Positions 16,228 to 28,534 of a DNA stretch of 64,000 nt are shown here, piece after piece; position 1 is the first letter of the stretch; each line of letters begins with the position of its first letter. A program made the position numbers and the translations under genes. The notes beneath the pieces were generated by a model. The model did no database searches. It was given only the letters and a program-made list of their open reading frames with translations, and was not told where the DNA came from. Source of the stretch: Clostridia bacterium. Lineage in GTDB: Bacteria > Bacillota > Clostridia > Christensenellales > CAG-138. Location: contig JAFWOT010000002.1 of assembly GCA_017509785.1 (NCBI GenBank), forward strand, positions 1 to 64,000. The letters are read 5' to 3'.

Positions 16228-16950
16228 ATGAGGATCGACGTCCTGCCGGTATTCGGCAAGCAAACGGATAATCAGCTTCAGGATACCACGGTCATCGTGG
16301 TGGACGTTCTGCGCGCTACCAGCTCCATAATCTGCGCGCTGAACGGCGGCGCGGTCAAGGTCGTGCCGACGGTCGACGCGGGCGACGCGGTCGCGCTTGC
16401 CTCCCGTCTCGGCGCAAGGGAGTGCGTGCTCGGCGGCGAGCGCGGCGGGGTCAAGATAAACGGGTTCGAGCTCGGCAATTCCCCGAAGGAATACCTCTCC
16501 CGCGCGGTCAGGAACAAGACGGTCATAGTCTCGACGACGAACGGCACCGGCGCCCTGCACTCGGTCAAGAGCGCGGATAAGGTCCTCATCGGGTCGATGA
16601 TCAACCGCACGGCGGCCGCCAAAGCCGCGGCCTGCGACGGGAACGACATACTGATAGTCTGCGCGGGGACGGAGGGTCAGCCCTCGGCGGACGATCTTCT
16701 GACGGCGGGCGCCATCATCGACGCCGTCCGTCTCTATGCCGACGTGCGCGAAGGCGATCTTACCGACATGGCCATGCTCTGCGAAGCCCTTTACAACAAC
16801 TGGAAGGACGGCCGGTTCGACATCAAAAAGACATTCCACTGCTCGCGCCTCATTGCGATGGGGTTCGACGAGGACGTCGAATTCTGCTTCACCCCCGATT
16901 CGACCGACTCCGTGCCCGTCTATAAGGACGCGGTAATAGTGAAGCTGTGA
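16228..16950 (+). CDS. comB: 2-phosphosulfolactate phosphatase family protein (ComB-like)
   Basis: 240 residues. VIVVDVLRATSSIICALNGG (about 22-41), ECVLGGERGGVKINGFELGN and KTVIVSTTNGTGAL are the conserved ComB blocks; C-terminal DLTDMAMLCEALYNNW follows. The family removes phosphate from 2-phosphosulfolactate in a Mg-dependent reaction. In methanogens this leads to coenzyme M, and in Bacillus spores to 3-sulfolactate. A strong site GGGGAGG precedes the ATG. Proximity to spmAB is compatible with a spore sulfolactate role, but comA is not in the window. Confidence 0.9.
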   Translation: MRIDVLPVFGKQTDNQLQDTTVIVVDVLRATSSIICALNGGAVKVVPTVDAGDAVALASRLGARECVLGGERGGVKINGFELGNSPKEYLSRAVRNKTVIVSTTNGTGALHSVKSADKVLIGSMINRTAAAKAAACDGNDILIVCAGTEGQPSADDLLTAGAIIDAVRLYADVREGDLTDMAMLCEALYNNWKDGRFDIKKTFHCSRLIAMGFDEDVEFCFTPDSTDSVPVYKDAVIVKL

Positions 16951-17906
16951 GCGCGCATACCGCCGGAAAAATGACCTCACGCAGGGGCTCCCCCCGCGTG
17001 GGGCTTATTGTTTTCCTTTGCCTCGCGGCGGTATTGCTCGGGTTCCTCATATACGCGCTCATATCGCTCGGCTGGAACGATTCGATCGTGACCGCGTACT
17101 ACGAGACGCGCTGCGAGGGGATCGAAAAAGGTTTCCGGATAGTGCTGATAAGCGACCTGCACCGAAAGAAATTCGACGAAACGAACCAAACCCTCGTCGA
17201 TCTCGCCGCGAGCCGGGAGCCGGATATCATCTGCGTCGACGGGGATATGCTCGAAAAGGATCACACCGCCGGGGAGGACGAGCAATTCCGTTACCTGCTC
17301 GAGAGGCTGAACGCGATCGCGCCTGTTTATTTTTCCGCGGGGAACCACGATTACACCGCCTACTGCGTCTGCGCCGAGAAAACGGAGTCGGAGTACGCAG
17401 GCATGCGGGGCAGATCGGATACGCTCGATCTGCTTGAAAGCACGGGCGCGGTATTCCTCGAAAGCGCTTATGCGGACGTCGAGATAAACGGCGAGCGGGT
17501 CAGGATCGGCGGCTTTTATCCCTTCGCCTTCCGCTCTGCTTACGATACCGACGAAACCTGGGAAAAGCGCAGGGCGTTCCTTGAGGATTACTGCGACACG
17601 GACCGCTTCAAGCTGATGCTTTCCCATCGCCCCGACACGTTTATCTACGAGGACGCGGGCTCCGCGTGGGAGATAGACCTCGTTCTCTCCGGGCATACGC
17701 ATAACGGCGTCGTCGCGCTGCCCTTCGGCCTCGGCGCGCTGTGGACGAGCGAGGGGCTCTTCCCGGAGCACGACCGCGGCGAGTTCGATCTGGGAAGCAT
17801 GAGGATGATAATAACGTCGGGCTTTGCCGGGAACCGCGGGATACCGCGCGTTTTCAATCCCCCGGAGATAGCCGTGATAGACGTTTTGCCCTCCTCCGGG
17901 GGCTAA
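16947..17906 (+). CDS. Membrane-anchored metallophosphoesterase
   Basis: 319 residues from a GTG that overlaps the comB stop (GTGA); an ATG at 16971 is the alternative start. One N-terminal membrane helix (about 19-42). The phosphoesterase motifs are in order: LISDLHRKKF (D-x-H), DIICVDGDML (GD), SAGNHDYT (GNHD), LMLSHRPD (H) and VLSGHTHNG (GHxH). This is a calcineurin-like two-metal hydrolase of the YkuE/YaeI type; relatives act on membrane or envelope phosphodiesters. The substrate cannot be inferred. Confidence 0.88.
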   Translation: MSAHTAGKMTSRRGSPRVGLIVFLCLAAVLLGFLIYALISLGWNDSIVTAYYETRCEGIEKGFRIVLISDLHRKKFDETNQTLVDLAASREPDIICVDGDMLEKDHTAGEDEQFRYLLERLNAIAPVYFSAGNHDYTAYCVCAEKTESEYAGMRGRSDTLDLLESTGAVFLESAYADVEINGERVRIGGFYPFAFRSAYDTDETWEKRRAFLEDYCDTDRFKLMLSHRPDTFIYEDAGSAWEIDLVLSGHTHNGVVALPFGLGALWTSEGLFPEHDRGEFDLGSMRMIITSGFAGNRGIPRVFNPPEIAVIDVLPSSGG

Positions 17907-17939
17907 ATGCGCCTCGCGCCCGTAATTTACCGAAAATGC

Positions 17940-17968
17940 TTTACTTTACGGCGCTTCTGTGCTAAAAT
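17940..17968 (+). promoter_or_regulatory. Sigma-A promoter of degV
   Basis: TTTACT, 17 bp, TAAAAT, about 60 bp before the degV ATG. Confidence 0.6.
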
Positions 17969-18027
17969 CTATATGGCGAAAAAGGCGCGGCCTTCTCGCA
18001 TTTATATTTATTTTATAGAGGTATCAT

Positions 18028-18876
18028 ATGATCAAGATCTCATGCGACTCCACGGCGGATCTCTCGCCGGAGCTGTACGAGCGTTACAACATCGCCAAGC
18101 TCCCGCTCTATATCAACATAGGCGGCAGGGAGTATATGGACGGTGTGGACCTCACCTCGGAACAGCTTTTCAAGCTCGTCGATGAAACGGGCGAGCTGCC
18201 CACCACGGCGGCCCAGTCGATCGACGATTTCACCAAGTATCTGAACACACTCAAGGAGCAGAACCCCGGAGCGGAGATCATCCACTTCACGATCTCCTCC
18301 GGCTTCTCCACTACCTACAACGTCGCGAGCCTCGCCGCCGCGGAAATGGACGACGTGTACGTCATCGATTCGAGGAACCTCTCCTCCGGCATCGGCCAGA
18401 GCGTCATCGAGGCATGCGAGATGGCGGCAAGGGGCGTCCCCGCGAAGGAGATAGTCGACGCCATCGAGAAGGAGATAATCCCGAAGGTCGACGCGAGCTT
18501 TACGCTCGATACGTTAAAGTACCTGGCAAAGGGCGGCCGCTGCTCCAACGTTGCGGCGCTCGGCGCAAATCTCCTGCAGCTCAAGCCCTGCATCGAGGTC
18601 GTCGACGGCAAAATGCGCGTCGGCAAGAAGTATAAGGGCAAGTACAGCCGCGTCGTGCGCCAGTACGCCAACGACCGCCTTGCGGATATCGAAAACATCC
18701 GCCCCGACAGGGTGTTCATAACGAGCGCGCACTGCAATCAGGAGTACATCGACGCCGTTTACGAGGAGGTCTCGAAGTTCAACTACTTCAAGGAGATACT
18801 CATCACCGAGGCCGCCTGCACGGTGTCAAGCCACTGCGGGCCGAACACCATCGGCGTGCTGTTCATCCACAAGTGA
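18028..18876 (+). CDS. DegV family fatty-acid-binding protein
   Basis: 282 residues. It begins MIKISCDSTADLSPELYERY and contains PTTAAQSIDDF (lipid head-group contact region), FTISSGFSTTYNVA, VIDSRNLSSGIG and LKYLAKGGRCSN, the defining DegV blocks. DegV/FakB proteins bind a fatty acid and present it to the FakA kinase; FakA is not in this window. RBS AGAGG, seven bases before ATG. It has its own promoter, and pckA follows after 42 bp, possibly by read-through. Confidence 0.95.
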   Translation: MIKISCDSTADLSPELYERYNIAKLPLYINIGGREYMDGVDLTSEQLFKLVDETGELPTTAAQSIDDFTKYLNTLKEQNPGAEIIHFTISSGFSTTYNVASLAAAEMDDVYVIDSRNLSSGIGQSVIEACEMAARGVPAKEIVDAIEKEIIPKVDASFTLDTLKYLAKGGRCSNVAALGANLLQLKPCIEVVDGKMRVGKKYKGKYSRVVRQYANDRLADIENIRPDRVFITSAHCNQEYIDAVYEEVSKFNYFKEILITEAACTVSSHCGPNTIGVLFIHK

Positions 18877-18918
18877 TCCGAAACCCAGCGAAATAATAAA
18901 TTTTCAAAGGAGCAAAAA

Positions 18919-20493
18919 ATGAAGAACTATCTTGAAGCCATGGGTATCACGGAGCTTTCCGCGATCTACCGCAACCTGTCTCCCGCCGAGCTGACCGAGA
19001 GGGCGTTGGCAAGGGGCGAGGGCAAGCTCTCGAACACCGGCGCGCTCGTCATCAAGACCGGCAAGTACACGGGCCGCTCCCCTAACGACCGCTTTATCGT
19101 AGATACTCCCGATATCCACGACAAGGTCGACTGGGGCAAGATCAATATGCCCATCGAGAGGCAGAAGGCCGATTCCATCTACGGCAAGATGTGCGCCTAT
19201 ATGCAGAACCGCGAGGCGTTCGTTGTGGACGGGTTCGTCGGCGCGGATACGACCTATTCGCTCCCCATCCGCGTGGTCTGCGAGAACGCGGCTTCCGCTC
19301 TCTTTGCGACTCAGGCGTTCGTGCGCCCCACCAAGGAGCAGCTTGACAATTTCAAGCCCGAGTTCACCGTGCTCTGCTGCCCCGGCTTCAAGTGCATTCC
19401 CGAGCGTGACGGCACCAATTCCGAGGCCGCGATAATACTCGACTTCGAGTATCACCGCGTGACCGTTGCCTGCTCCATGTACTCCGGCGAGATCAAGAAG
19501 GGCATGTTCTCCGTTATGAACTTCCTCATGCCCGAGCGCGGCGTGTTCCCGATGCACTGCTCCGCGAACGTCGGCAAGGACGGCGACAGCGCAATATTCT
19601 TCGGCCTTTCCGGCACGGGCAAGACCACCCTTTCCGCCGACCCGAACCGCTTCCTCGTCGGCGACGACGAGCACGGCTGGTCGAACGACGGCGTGTTCAA
19701 TTTCGAGGGCGGCTGCTACGCGAAGTGCATCAACCTCTCCAAGGAGCATGAGCCCGAGATCTGGAACGCCATCAAGTTCGGTTCCCTCGTCGAGAACGTC
19801 ATTATGGACGACGAGACCCGCGAGCTCGACTATAACGACGGCTCCATCACCGAGAACACCCGCGTGGCGTACCCCGTCGAGTACATCCCGAACGCCCTCA
19901 TACCGGGCGTCGCGGAGCATCCCAAGACGGTCATATTCCTCACCGCGGACGCCTTCGGAGTGCTGCCCCCCATCGCGAAGCTCGATAAGAACATGGCGAT
20001 GTACCACTTCGTCACCGGCTACACCGCAAAGCTCGCCGGCACGGAGCGCGGCGTAAAGGAGCCTCAGGCGACCTTCTCCACGCTGTTCGGCGCGCCGTTC
20101 TTCATCAGGCATCCGTCGGAGTACGCCGAGATGCTGGGCAAGAGGATGGACGAGCACAACGCCAACGCCTTCCTCATCAACACCGGCTGGTCCGGCGGCC
20201 CCTACGGCGTAGGCTCCCGCATGAAGCTGAAGTACACCCGCGCCATGGTCACCGCGGCGCTGACCGGCGCCCTCAACGACGTTGAGTACGTCCGTCACCC
20301 CATTTTCAACGTGATGGTCCCCAAGACCTGCCCCGACGTACCCGACGAGGTACTGGATCCGCGTGAGATGTGGGCCGACAAGGAAGCCTACGACAAGCAG
20401 GCGAAGGAGCTTGCTCAGCTCTTCATCAACAACTTCAAGAAGTACGGCAACATGCCGCAGCATATAATCGACGCCGGCCCCAAGGCCGACTGA
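18919..20493 (+). CDS. pckA: Phosphoenolpyruvate carboxykinase (ATP)
   Basis: 524 residues, the ATP-dependent form. FFGLSGTGKTTLSADPNR (about 231-248) is the kinase-1a P-loop; GDDEHGWSNDGVFNFEGGCY contains the Mn/Mg ligands; NRxxxxD-type RSPNDRFIVDTP is near the N-terminus. It interconverts oxaloacetate and PEP with ATP/ADP. In fermentative anaerobes it often works in the carboxylating direction, an inference here. AAAGGAG is nine bases before the ATG. Codon bias is very strong (highly expressed). Confidence 0.98.
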   Translation: MKNYLEAMGITELSAIYRNLSPAELTERALARGEGKLSNTGALVIKTGKYTGRSPNDRFIVDTPDIHDKVDWGKINMPIERQKADSIYGKMCAYMQNREAFVVDGFVGADTTYSLPIRVVCENAASALFATQAFVRPTKEQLDNFKPEFTVLCCPGFKCIPERDGTNSEAAIILDFEYHRVTVACSMYSGEIKKGMFSVMNFLMPERGVFPMHCSANVGKDGDSAIFFGLSGTGKTTLSADPNRFLVGDDEHGWSNDGVFNFEGGCYAKCINLSKEHEPEIWNAIKFGSLVENVIMDDETRELDYNDGSITENTRVAYPVEYIPNALIPGVAEHPKTVIFLTADAFGVLPPIAKLDKNMAMYHFVTGYTAKLAGTERGVKEPQATFSTLFGAPFFIRHPSEYAEMLGKRMDEHNANAFLINTGWSGGPYGVGSRMKLKYTRAMVTAALTGALNDVEYVRHPIFNVMVPKTCPDVPDEVLDPREMWADKEAYDKQAKELAQLFINNFKKYGNMPQHIIDAGPKAD

Positions 20494-20555
20494 TCGGGGT
20501 CATCACACGGGGACGGCGGAAGGCATTCTGCCGCCCCTTGAATACGGAGGCATAA

Positions 20556-21134
20556 ATGAAAAGGTTCGTCTGTCTGATGCTTTCCCTGCTGCTGCTCGCG
20601 GCTCTCGCGGGCTGCAAAGGGACTGAGCCCGCCCCTTCCGCGGATCCTTCGCAGGAGGGCGTCCCCCTCCCCGAAAACGAGGTCCCGGGCACGCTGCTCT
20701 ACATGCCGCTTTCGGTGCGCTATCCCGGCGTGGACGCGCTCGCCCTCTCGGGCGACAGGGCGGGGAGCGCCGAATACAACTCCAAGGCTCCCGCCAAGGA
20801 GGGCATACGCTGCGTGTTCGAGCAGGGCGAGAATATCGGCTTCACGCTCGAAACGACGGATCTTTCCGGCAGCCTGACCGTCTGCCTCTTTGCCCACAGG
20901 GAATTCAAGGATTATAAGCACGTCTCGCTTTCGGACGCGCTGAGCTCCGCCGTCTGCGATATAGCAAGCGTCACGAGCGGCAGCCTTGCCGCCCCCGCGG
21001 ACGCCGCGCCCGGCTGGTACGACCTTATATTCGCCGTGGACGGCAGCATGGTCTCGGTCTGCTACGTCCGCCTTTGCGCCGCGGGAACTCTCGCCGGACT
21101 CTCCGACGGAGAGCTGGATAAGCTCGCAGGCTGA
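20556..21134 (+). CDS. Small lipoprotein of unknown function
   Basis: 192 residues. Signal peptide with lipobox AALAGC, a Pro/Ser linker, then a beta-rich domain (GFTLETTDLSGSLTVCLFAH; GWYDLIFAVDGSMVSVCYVR) resembling a single jelly-roll or Ig-like module. No family recognised. It follows pckA by 62 bp with ACGGAGG before the ATG, and ends before a strong terminator. Confidence 0.75.
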   Translation: MKRFVCLMLSLLLLAALAGCKGTEPAPSADPSQEGVPLPENEVPGTLLYMPLSVRYPGVDALALSGDRAGSAEYNSKAPAKEGIRCVFEQGENIGFTLETTDLSGSLTVCLFAHREFKDYKHVSLSDALSSAVCDIASVTSGSLAAPADAAPGWYDLIFAVDGSMVSVCYVRLCAAGTLAGLSDGELDKLAG

Positions 21135-21141
21135 GTGGATC

Positions 21142-21178
21142 TTCACAAAGAGGGGCGCCGCCCCTCTTTTTTTGTGAA
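21142..21178 (+). terminator. Rho-independent terminator before recF
   Basis: AAAGAGGGGC and GCCCCTCTTT arms, extended by TTCACAAA/TTTGTGAA, with a seven-T run. It separates the lipoprotein from the recF promoter. Confidence 0.85.
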
Positions 21179-21215
21179 AACCGGGCGGACTTTCTACATT
21201 ATTATAATAAAACAC

Positions 21216-21244
21216 TTGCTTTTTTGTGGGTTGTGTGATATAAT
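21216..21244 (+). promoter_or_regulatory. Sigma-A promoter of recF-gyrB-gyrA
   Basis: TTGCTT, 17 bp, TATAAT, 36 bp before the recF start. recF is usually served from dnaA-dnaN; here it has its own promoter behind a terminator. Confidence 0.7.
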
Positions 21245-21280
21245 TACAGTGTAAGATTCTGTGCTGTTTGGAGGTCGCCC

Positions 21281-24372
<3,092 letters not shown>

Positions 24373-24385
24373 CAGGAGTTTGAGA

Positions 24386-27049
24386 ATGGACGATAACAGG
24401 AAAAAACGCAATCTTGAAATGCTCGGAACGAACGAGCTCCCCACGGATATCGACGGCGGCCGCATACTGCCGATAAACCTCGTCGGCGAGATGAAGAGGA
24501 GCTTCATCTCGTATGCGATGGCGGTCATTATAAGCCGCGCCCTGCCCGACGTGCGCGACGGATTGAAGCCCGTGCACAGGCGCATACTGTACGCGATGGA
24601 TGAGCTGGGCATGCAGCCCGAGAAGCCCACAAGAAAGTGCGCGCGCCTCGTCGGCGACGTGCTGGGCAAATACCACCCCCACGGCGATACCGCCGTATAT
24701 GACGCGGCCGTGCGCCTTGCGCAGCCCTTCTCCACGCGCTATCCGCTCGTTTACGGGCACGGCAACTTCGGCTCCATAGACGGAGACCCCGCCGCCGCAA
24801 TGCGTTATACCGAGTGCAAGATGAGCCGCCTCGCAACCGAGATGCTCTCCGACCTCGATAAGAACACGGTCGATTTTTACCCCAATTTCGACGAGACGCT
24901 GATGCAGCCCACGGTCCTGCCCGCAAGGTTCCCGAACCTGCTCGTCAACGGCTCCAACGGCATAGCCGTCGGCATGGCGACGAACATCCCGCCGCATAAT
25001 CTCGGCGAGACGATAGACGCCGTAATAGCGATGATTGACGACCCGGATATCACCGTCGACGAGCTGATGAATTACATACCCGGGCCCGACTTCCCCACCG
25101 GCGGCGTCATAATGGGCGACGCGGGCATCCGCCACGCCTACTTCACCGGCAGGGGCAGGATAATCGTCCGCGCCAAGACCGAGATCGAGCCCATGAGGAA
25201 CGACCGCAGCCGCATCGTCGTGACGGAGATACCCTACATGGTCAACAAGGCGCGCCTCGTCGAGAAGATCGCCGAGCTCGTGCATGAGAAGAAGGTCGAC
25301 GGCATCTCCGATCTGAGGGACGAAAGCTCCCGCGCGGGGATGAGGATAGTCATAGAGCTGAAGAAGGACGTGAACGCGAACGTCGTTCTGAACCGCCTCT
25401 ACAAGCACACGCAGCTGCAGGATACCTTCGGCGCGATAATGCTCGCCCTTGTGGACGGCGAGCCCAAGGTGCTGAACCTGCGCGAGATGCTCTACTACTA
25501 CCTCGAGCATCAGAAGGACGTCGTGACGAGGCGCACGAGGTACGACCTCGAAAAGGCCGAGGAGCGCCTGCACATAATAGAGGGCCTCTTGAAGGCGCTC
25601 GACAATATAGACGAAGTCATAGAGACGATAAAGGCCTCCGCCAACGTGACGGAGGCGAGGGAGAACCTCATGGCGAGGTTCGGCTTCTCCGAGAAGCAGG
25701 CGCAGGCCATACTCGATATGCGCCTGCAGCGCCTCACGGGTCTCGAGCGCGAGAAGCTCCAGAACGAGGAGCAGGAGCTGCGCGCCAAGGTCGAATACTA
25801 CAAGCGCATTCTCGCGGACGAGGGGCTGCTCCTTTCCATCATAAAGGATGAGCTTCTGGACGTGAAGGCCCGCTACAGCGACGCGCGCCGCACCGAGATC
25901 ACGCAGATAATCGAGGATATCGACATGGACGATATCATCCAGGAGGAGGACATGGCCGTCACGATGACGCGCCTCGGCTACATCAAGCGCATAAACGAGG
26001 ATACCTACCGCACCCAGTCGAGGGGCGGCAAGGGCGTTTCCGGCCATACGACGAGGGACGAGGACTTCGTCCGCGACATATTCGTCACCTCCACGCACTC
26101 GCACATATTGTTCTTCACGAACACGGGCCGCGCCTTCCGCATAAAGTGCTACCTCATACCCGAGGCCGGCAGGACGGCGAAGGGCACCGCGATCGTGAAC
26201 CTGCTGCAGCTTAAGAACGGCGAGAAGGTCGCGGCGGCATTCCCCGTAAACGAATACACGAACGGCGGGAAATACCTCGTCATGGCGACGAAGCGCGGCG
26301 TCATCAAGAAGACCCCGCTTGCCGATTTCAGCAACATCAACAAGGGCGGCATAATCGCCCTCGGCCTCAGGGAGGACGACGAGCTCATAGGCGTTCAGCT
26401 CACATCCGGCGAGGACGACATAATGATCGGCACCTCGATGGGCATGAGCATCCGCTTCCACGAGGGGGACGTCCGCCCCATGGGCAGGACGGCGACCGGC
26501 GTGAGGGCGATAAAGCTCGACGAGGGCGACGAGGTCATCGACATGACCAAGATAGAGCCCGGCTGCTTCGTGCTCGCCATCACCGAGCGCGGCCTCGGCA
26601 AGCGCACCGAGGAGGCCGAATACGGCGCTCAGTCGAGGGGCGGCAAGGGCGTGAAGACCCTGAAGCTCACCGAAAAGACGGGCCGCCTCGTCTGCCTGAG
26701 GATGTGCACCGAGGAGGAGGACATAATGCTCGTGCGAGACGACGGAGTTATAATCCGCGTCCCCGCGAAGGATATAAGCATAATCTCCCGCAACACGCAG
26801 GGCGTGCGCCTCATGCGCGTTGACGACGAGCACCGCGTGGTCTCCATCGCGAGGGCCCCGCATAACGAGGAGGAGGCCTTTGAGAAGGCCGCCCACGAGC
26901 ACGAGGCCGAAGCCGCCGCGCACCCCGAGGCGCACAGGGCCGCGTATGACGATATCGACCCCGAGGACTTCCCCGACGGACCGGCGGAGGGCGCCGACGA
27001 GCCCGCTCCGGGCCTTGACTTTACAGAGGTCGAGCCGGACGAGGAATAA
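24386..27049 (+). CDS. gyrA: DNA gyrase subunit A
   Basis: 887 residues from the ATG at 24386 (AGGAG upstream). The catalytic Tyr is in [14 protein letters not shown], and the quinolone-region segment reads [11 protein letters not shown], with Thr at the position of E. coli Ser83. The C-terminal beta-pinwheel has two GyrA-box-like sequences, both QSRGGKG (box consensus QRRGGKG), about 200 residues apart. The last 50 residues are acidic and Pro-rich. Cleaves and religates DNA in the gyrase holoenzyme. A hairpin (27067-27091) separates it from cca. Confidence 0.98.
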   Translation: MDDNRKKRNLEMLGTNELPTDIDGGRILPINLVGEMKRSFISYAMAVIISRALPDVRDGLKPVHRRILYAMDELGMQPEKPTRKCARLVGDVLGKYHPHGDTAVYDAAVRLAQPFSTRYPLVYGHGNFGSIDGDPAAAMRYTECKMSRLATEMLSDLDKNTVDFYPNFDETLMQPTVLPARFPNLLVNGSNGIAVGMATNIPPHNLGETIDAVIAMIDDPDITVDELMNYIPGPDFPTGGVIMGDAGIRHAYFTGRGRIIVRAKTEIEPMRNDRSRIVVTEIPYMVNKARLVEKIAELVHEKKVDGISDLRDESSRAGMRIVIELKKDVNANVVLNRLYKHTQLQDTFGAIMLALVDGEPKVLNLREMLYYYLEHQKDVVTRRTRYDLEKAEERLHIIEGLLKALDNIDEVIETIKASANVTEARENLMARFGFSEKQAQAILDMRLQRLTGLEREKLQNEEQELRAKVEYYKRILADEGLLLSIIKDELLDVKARYSDARRTEITQIIEDIDMDDIIQEEDMAVTMTRLGYIKRINEDTYRTQSRGGKGVSGHTTRDEDFVRDIFVTSTHSHILFFTNTGRAFRIKCYLIPEAGRTAKGTAIVNLLQLKNGEKVAAAFPVNEYTNGGKYLVMATKRGVIKKTPLADFSNINKGGIIALGLREDDELIGVQLTSGEDDIMIGTSMGMSIRFHEGDVRPMGRTATGVRAIKLDEGDEVIDMTKIEPGCFVLAITERGLGKRTEEAEYGAQSRGGKGVKTLKLTEKTGRLVCLRMCTEEEDIMLVRDDGVIIRVPAKDISIISRNTQGVRLMRVDDEHRVVSIARAPHNEEEAFEKAAHEHEAEAAAHPEAHRAAYDDIDPEDFPDGPAEGADEPAPGLDFTEVEPDEE

Positions 27050-27066
27050 AAAGCAGGAAAAGGAAC

Positions 27067-27091
27067 GCCGCCTCCCCGAAAAGGAGGCGGC
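27067..27091 (+). other. Intercistronic hairpin gyrA / cca
   Basis: GCCGCCTCC, loop CCGAAAA, GGAGGCGGC: 9-bp perfect stem, no T-run. Its 3' arm contains GGAGG but lies 17 bases before the cca ATG; it could attenuate or protect the message. Confidence 0.55.
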
Positions 27092-27107
27092 TCAAATTAG
27101 GATAAAA

Positions 27108-28484
27108 ATGCGATCCACCTTCGAACCCGAACTCATTGAACTGGCAGAGCTCGTCCGCTCCCGCGGAGCCGAGCTTTTCGTCGTGGGCGGGCACGTTCGC
27201 AACACCCTTCTGGGGCTGCCCATATCGGATACCGACGTCACGAGCCGCCTCCGCCCCGACGAGGTGACCTCCCTCTGCCGCGGGGCGGGATATACCGTCG
27301 TCCCCAAGGGGGCGGCCTTCGGCATGGTGGAGGTGCACATAGGCGGCAAGGTCTATGAGCACACGACCTTCCGCTCCGACACCTACGCCGAGGGCGGCGC
27401 GCACAGGCCGGAGTCGGTCTCATTTTCCGAGACCCCGGAGGAGGACGCCTTCAGGAGGGATTTTTCGGTAAATGCGCTCTACGCGGGCGTGCTCTCCGGC
27501 GCGATAACGGATCCGACCGGCGGGCTGCGCGATATAGACAGGCGGCTCATCCGCACAACGACGGCGGATCCCGAAGCTATACTCCGCGACGACGGCCTGA
27601 GGATAATGCGCCTCTGCCGGTTCGCGGCGGAGCTCGGCTTCGATATTGACGAAAGCACTTTTGCCGCAGCTAAAAAATGCGCCCCGCTGCTTGCCGACGT
27701 TTCAGCCGAGCGGGTGCGCGACGAGCTCGGGAAGATACTCATGGCGGACGTGAAGTACGGCCTCCCCGCGGAGGAGAGCGTCCTTCGGGGGCTGCATCTT
27801 CTGGACGAGACGGGCGCGCTCGACGTGATACTGCCGGAGCTCGCGCGCTGCCGCGGCGTGGCGCAGAGCCCCAAGTTCCACCGTTACCCCGTGCTGGAGC
27901 ACATTTTCCGCACGACGGCCATGGCAAAGCCCGATCTTGTCCTGCGGCTCGGCTGCCTCTTCCACGACGCGGCAAAGCCCGTCATGCTCGAAAGGCAGGG
28001 CAATATGCATGGGCACGACGTCGAGGGCGAGCTTATAGCGCGGGAGGCGCTGCGCCGTCTGCGCTTCGATAACGCGTCCTCCGAAGCCGCCGTGTGGCTC
28101 GTGCGGTATCATATGTACGATCTTGACGGCAACGCCAAGGAGCCGACGCTGAAGCGGCGCTTCGTTTCATGGGGGCGGGAACGCGTACTCGCCCTTGCCG
28201 ATATCCGCGACGCCGATTTCAGGGGCTCCGTCGGGGAGCGCATAGAGGTCAAGTCCTCCGACAGGTGGCGGCGCGTGCTCGCAGAAATGGAGGAGAAGCA
28301 CACGCCCTTCTCCGAAAGGGAGCTCAACTGCACGGGCGCAGACGTGATGCGCTGGCTGGAGCTGCCCCCCGGCCCGAAGGTCGGCGAAGTAAAGGCCGCG
28401 CTCCTCGCGCACTGCGCCGTCCGCCCGCAGGACAACACCCCCGAAAAGCTTCGCAGGATCGCGAAGGACACTGTCGGCCGATAA
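27108..28484 (+). CDS. cca: CCA tRNA nucleotidyltransferase / poly(A) polymerase family
   Basis: 458 residues. VVGGHVRNTLLGLPISDTDVTS (G-G-x-V-R plus DxD, about 24-45) is the class II nucleotidyltransferase head. EEDAFRRDFSVNALY and RDDGLRIMRLCRFAAEL are the conserved neck motifs. An HD domain lies after about residue 270 (LRLGCLFHDAAKPVML). It adds or repairs the 3' CCA of tRNAs. Family heads more often read GGxVRD; Asn replaces that Asp here, while the DxD pair is intact. The ATG at 27108 is chosen because upstream sequence is the gyrA coding region in another frame. The ribosome site (AGGAT) is weak. Confidence 0.9.
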   Translation: MRSTFEPELIELAELVRSRGAELFVVGGHVRNTLLGLPISDTDVTSRLRPDEVTSLCRGAGYTVVPKGAAFGMVEVHIGGKVYEHTTFRSDTYAEGGAHRPESVSFSETPEEDAFRRDFSVNALYAGVLSGAITDPTGGLRDIDRRLIRTTTADPEAILRDDGLRIMRLCRFAAELGFDIDESTFAAAKKCAPLLADVSAERVRDELGKILMADVKYGLPAEESVLRGLHLLDETGALDVILPELARCRGVAQSPKFHRYPVLEHIFRTTAMAKPDLVLRLGCLFHDAAKPVMLERQGNMHGHDVEGELIAREALRRLRFDNASSEAAVWLVRYHMYDLDGNAKEPTLKRRFVSWGRERVLALADIRDADFRGSVGERIEVKSSDRWRRVLAEMEEKHTPFSERELNCTGADVMRWLELPPGPKVGEVKAALLAHCAVRPQDNTPEKLRRIAKDTVGR

Positions 28485-28492
28485 TATGAAAC

Positions 28493-28527
28493 GCCCCGGG
28501 CGATCTTGCCCGGGGCTTCTGTTATTT
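28493..28527. terminator. Terminator between convergent cca and the thioredoxin-dockerin gene
   Basis: GCCCCGGGC, loop GATCTT, GCCCGGGGC followed by TTCTGTTATTTT: 9-bp perfect stem. Confidence 0.75.
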
Positions 28528-28534
28528 TACCGGT

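Noticed and set aside
18904..20463. 519-codon minus-strand open frame opposite pckA.
   Set aside because: Mirror of a strongly codon-biased gene; no start site or homology pattern.
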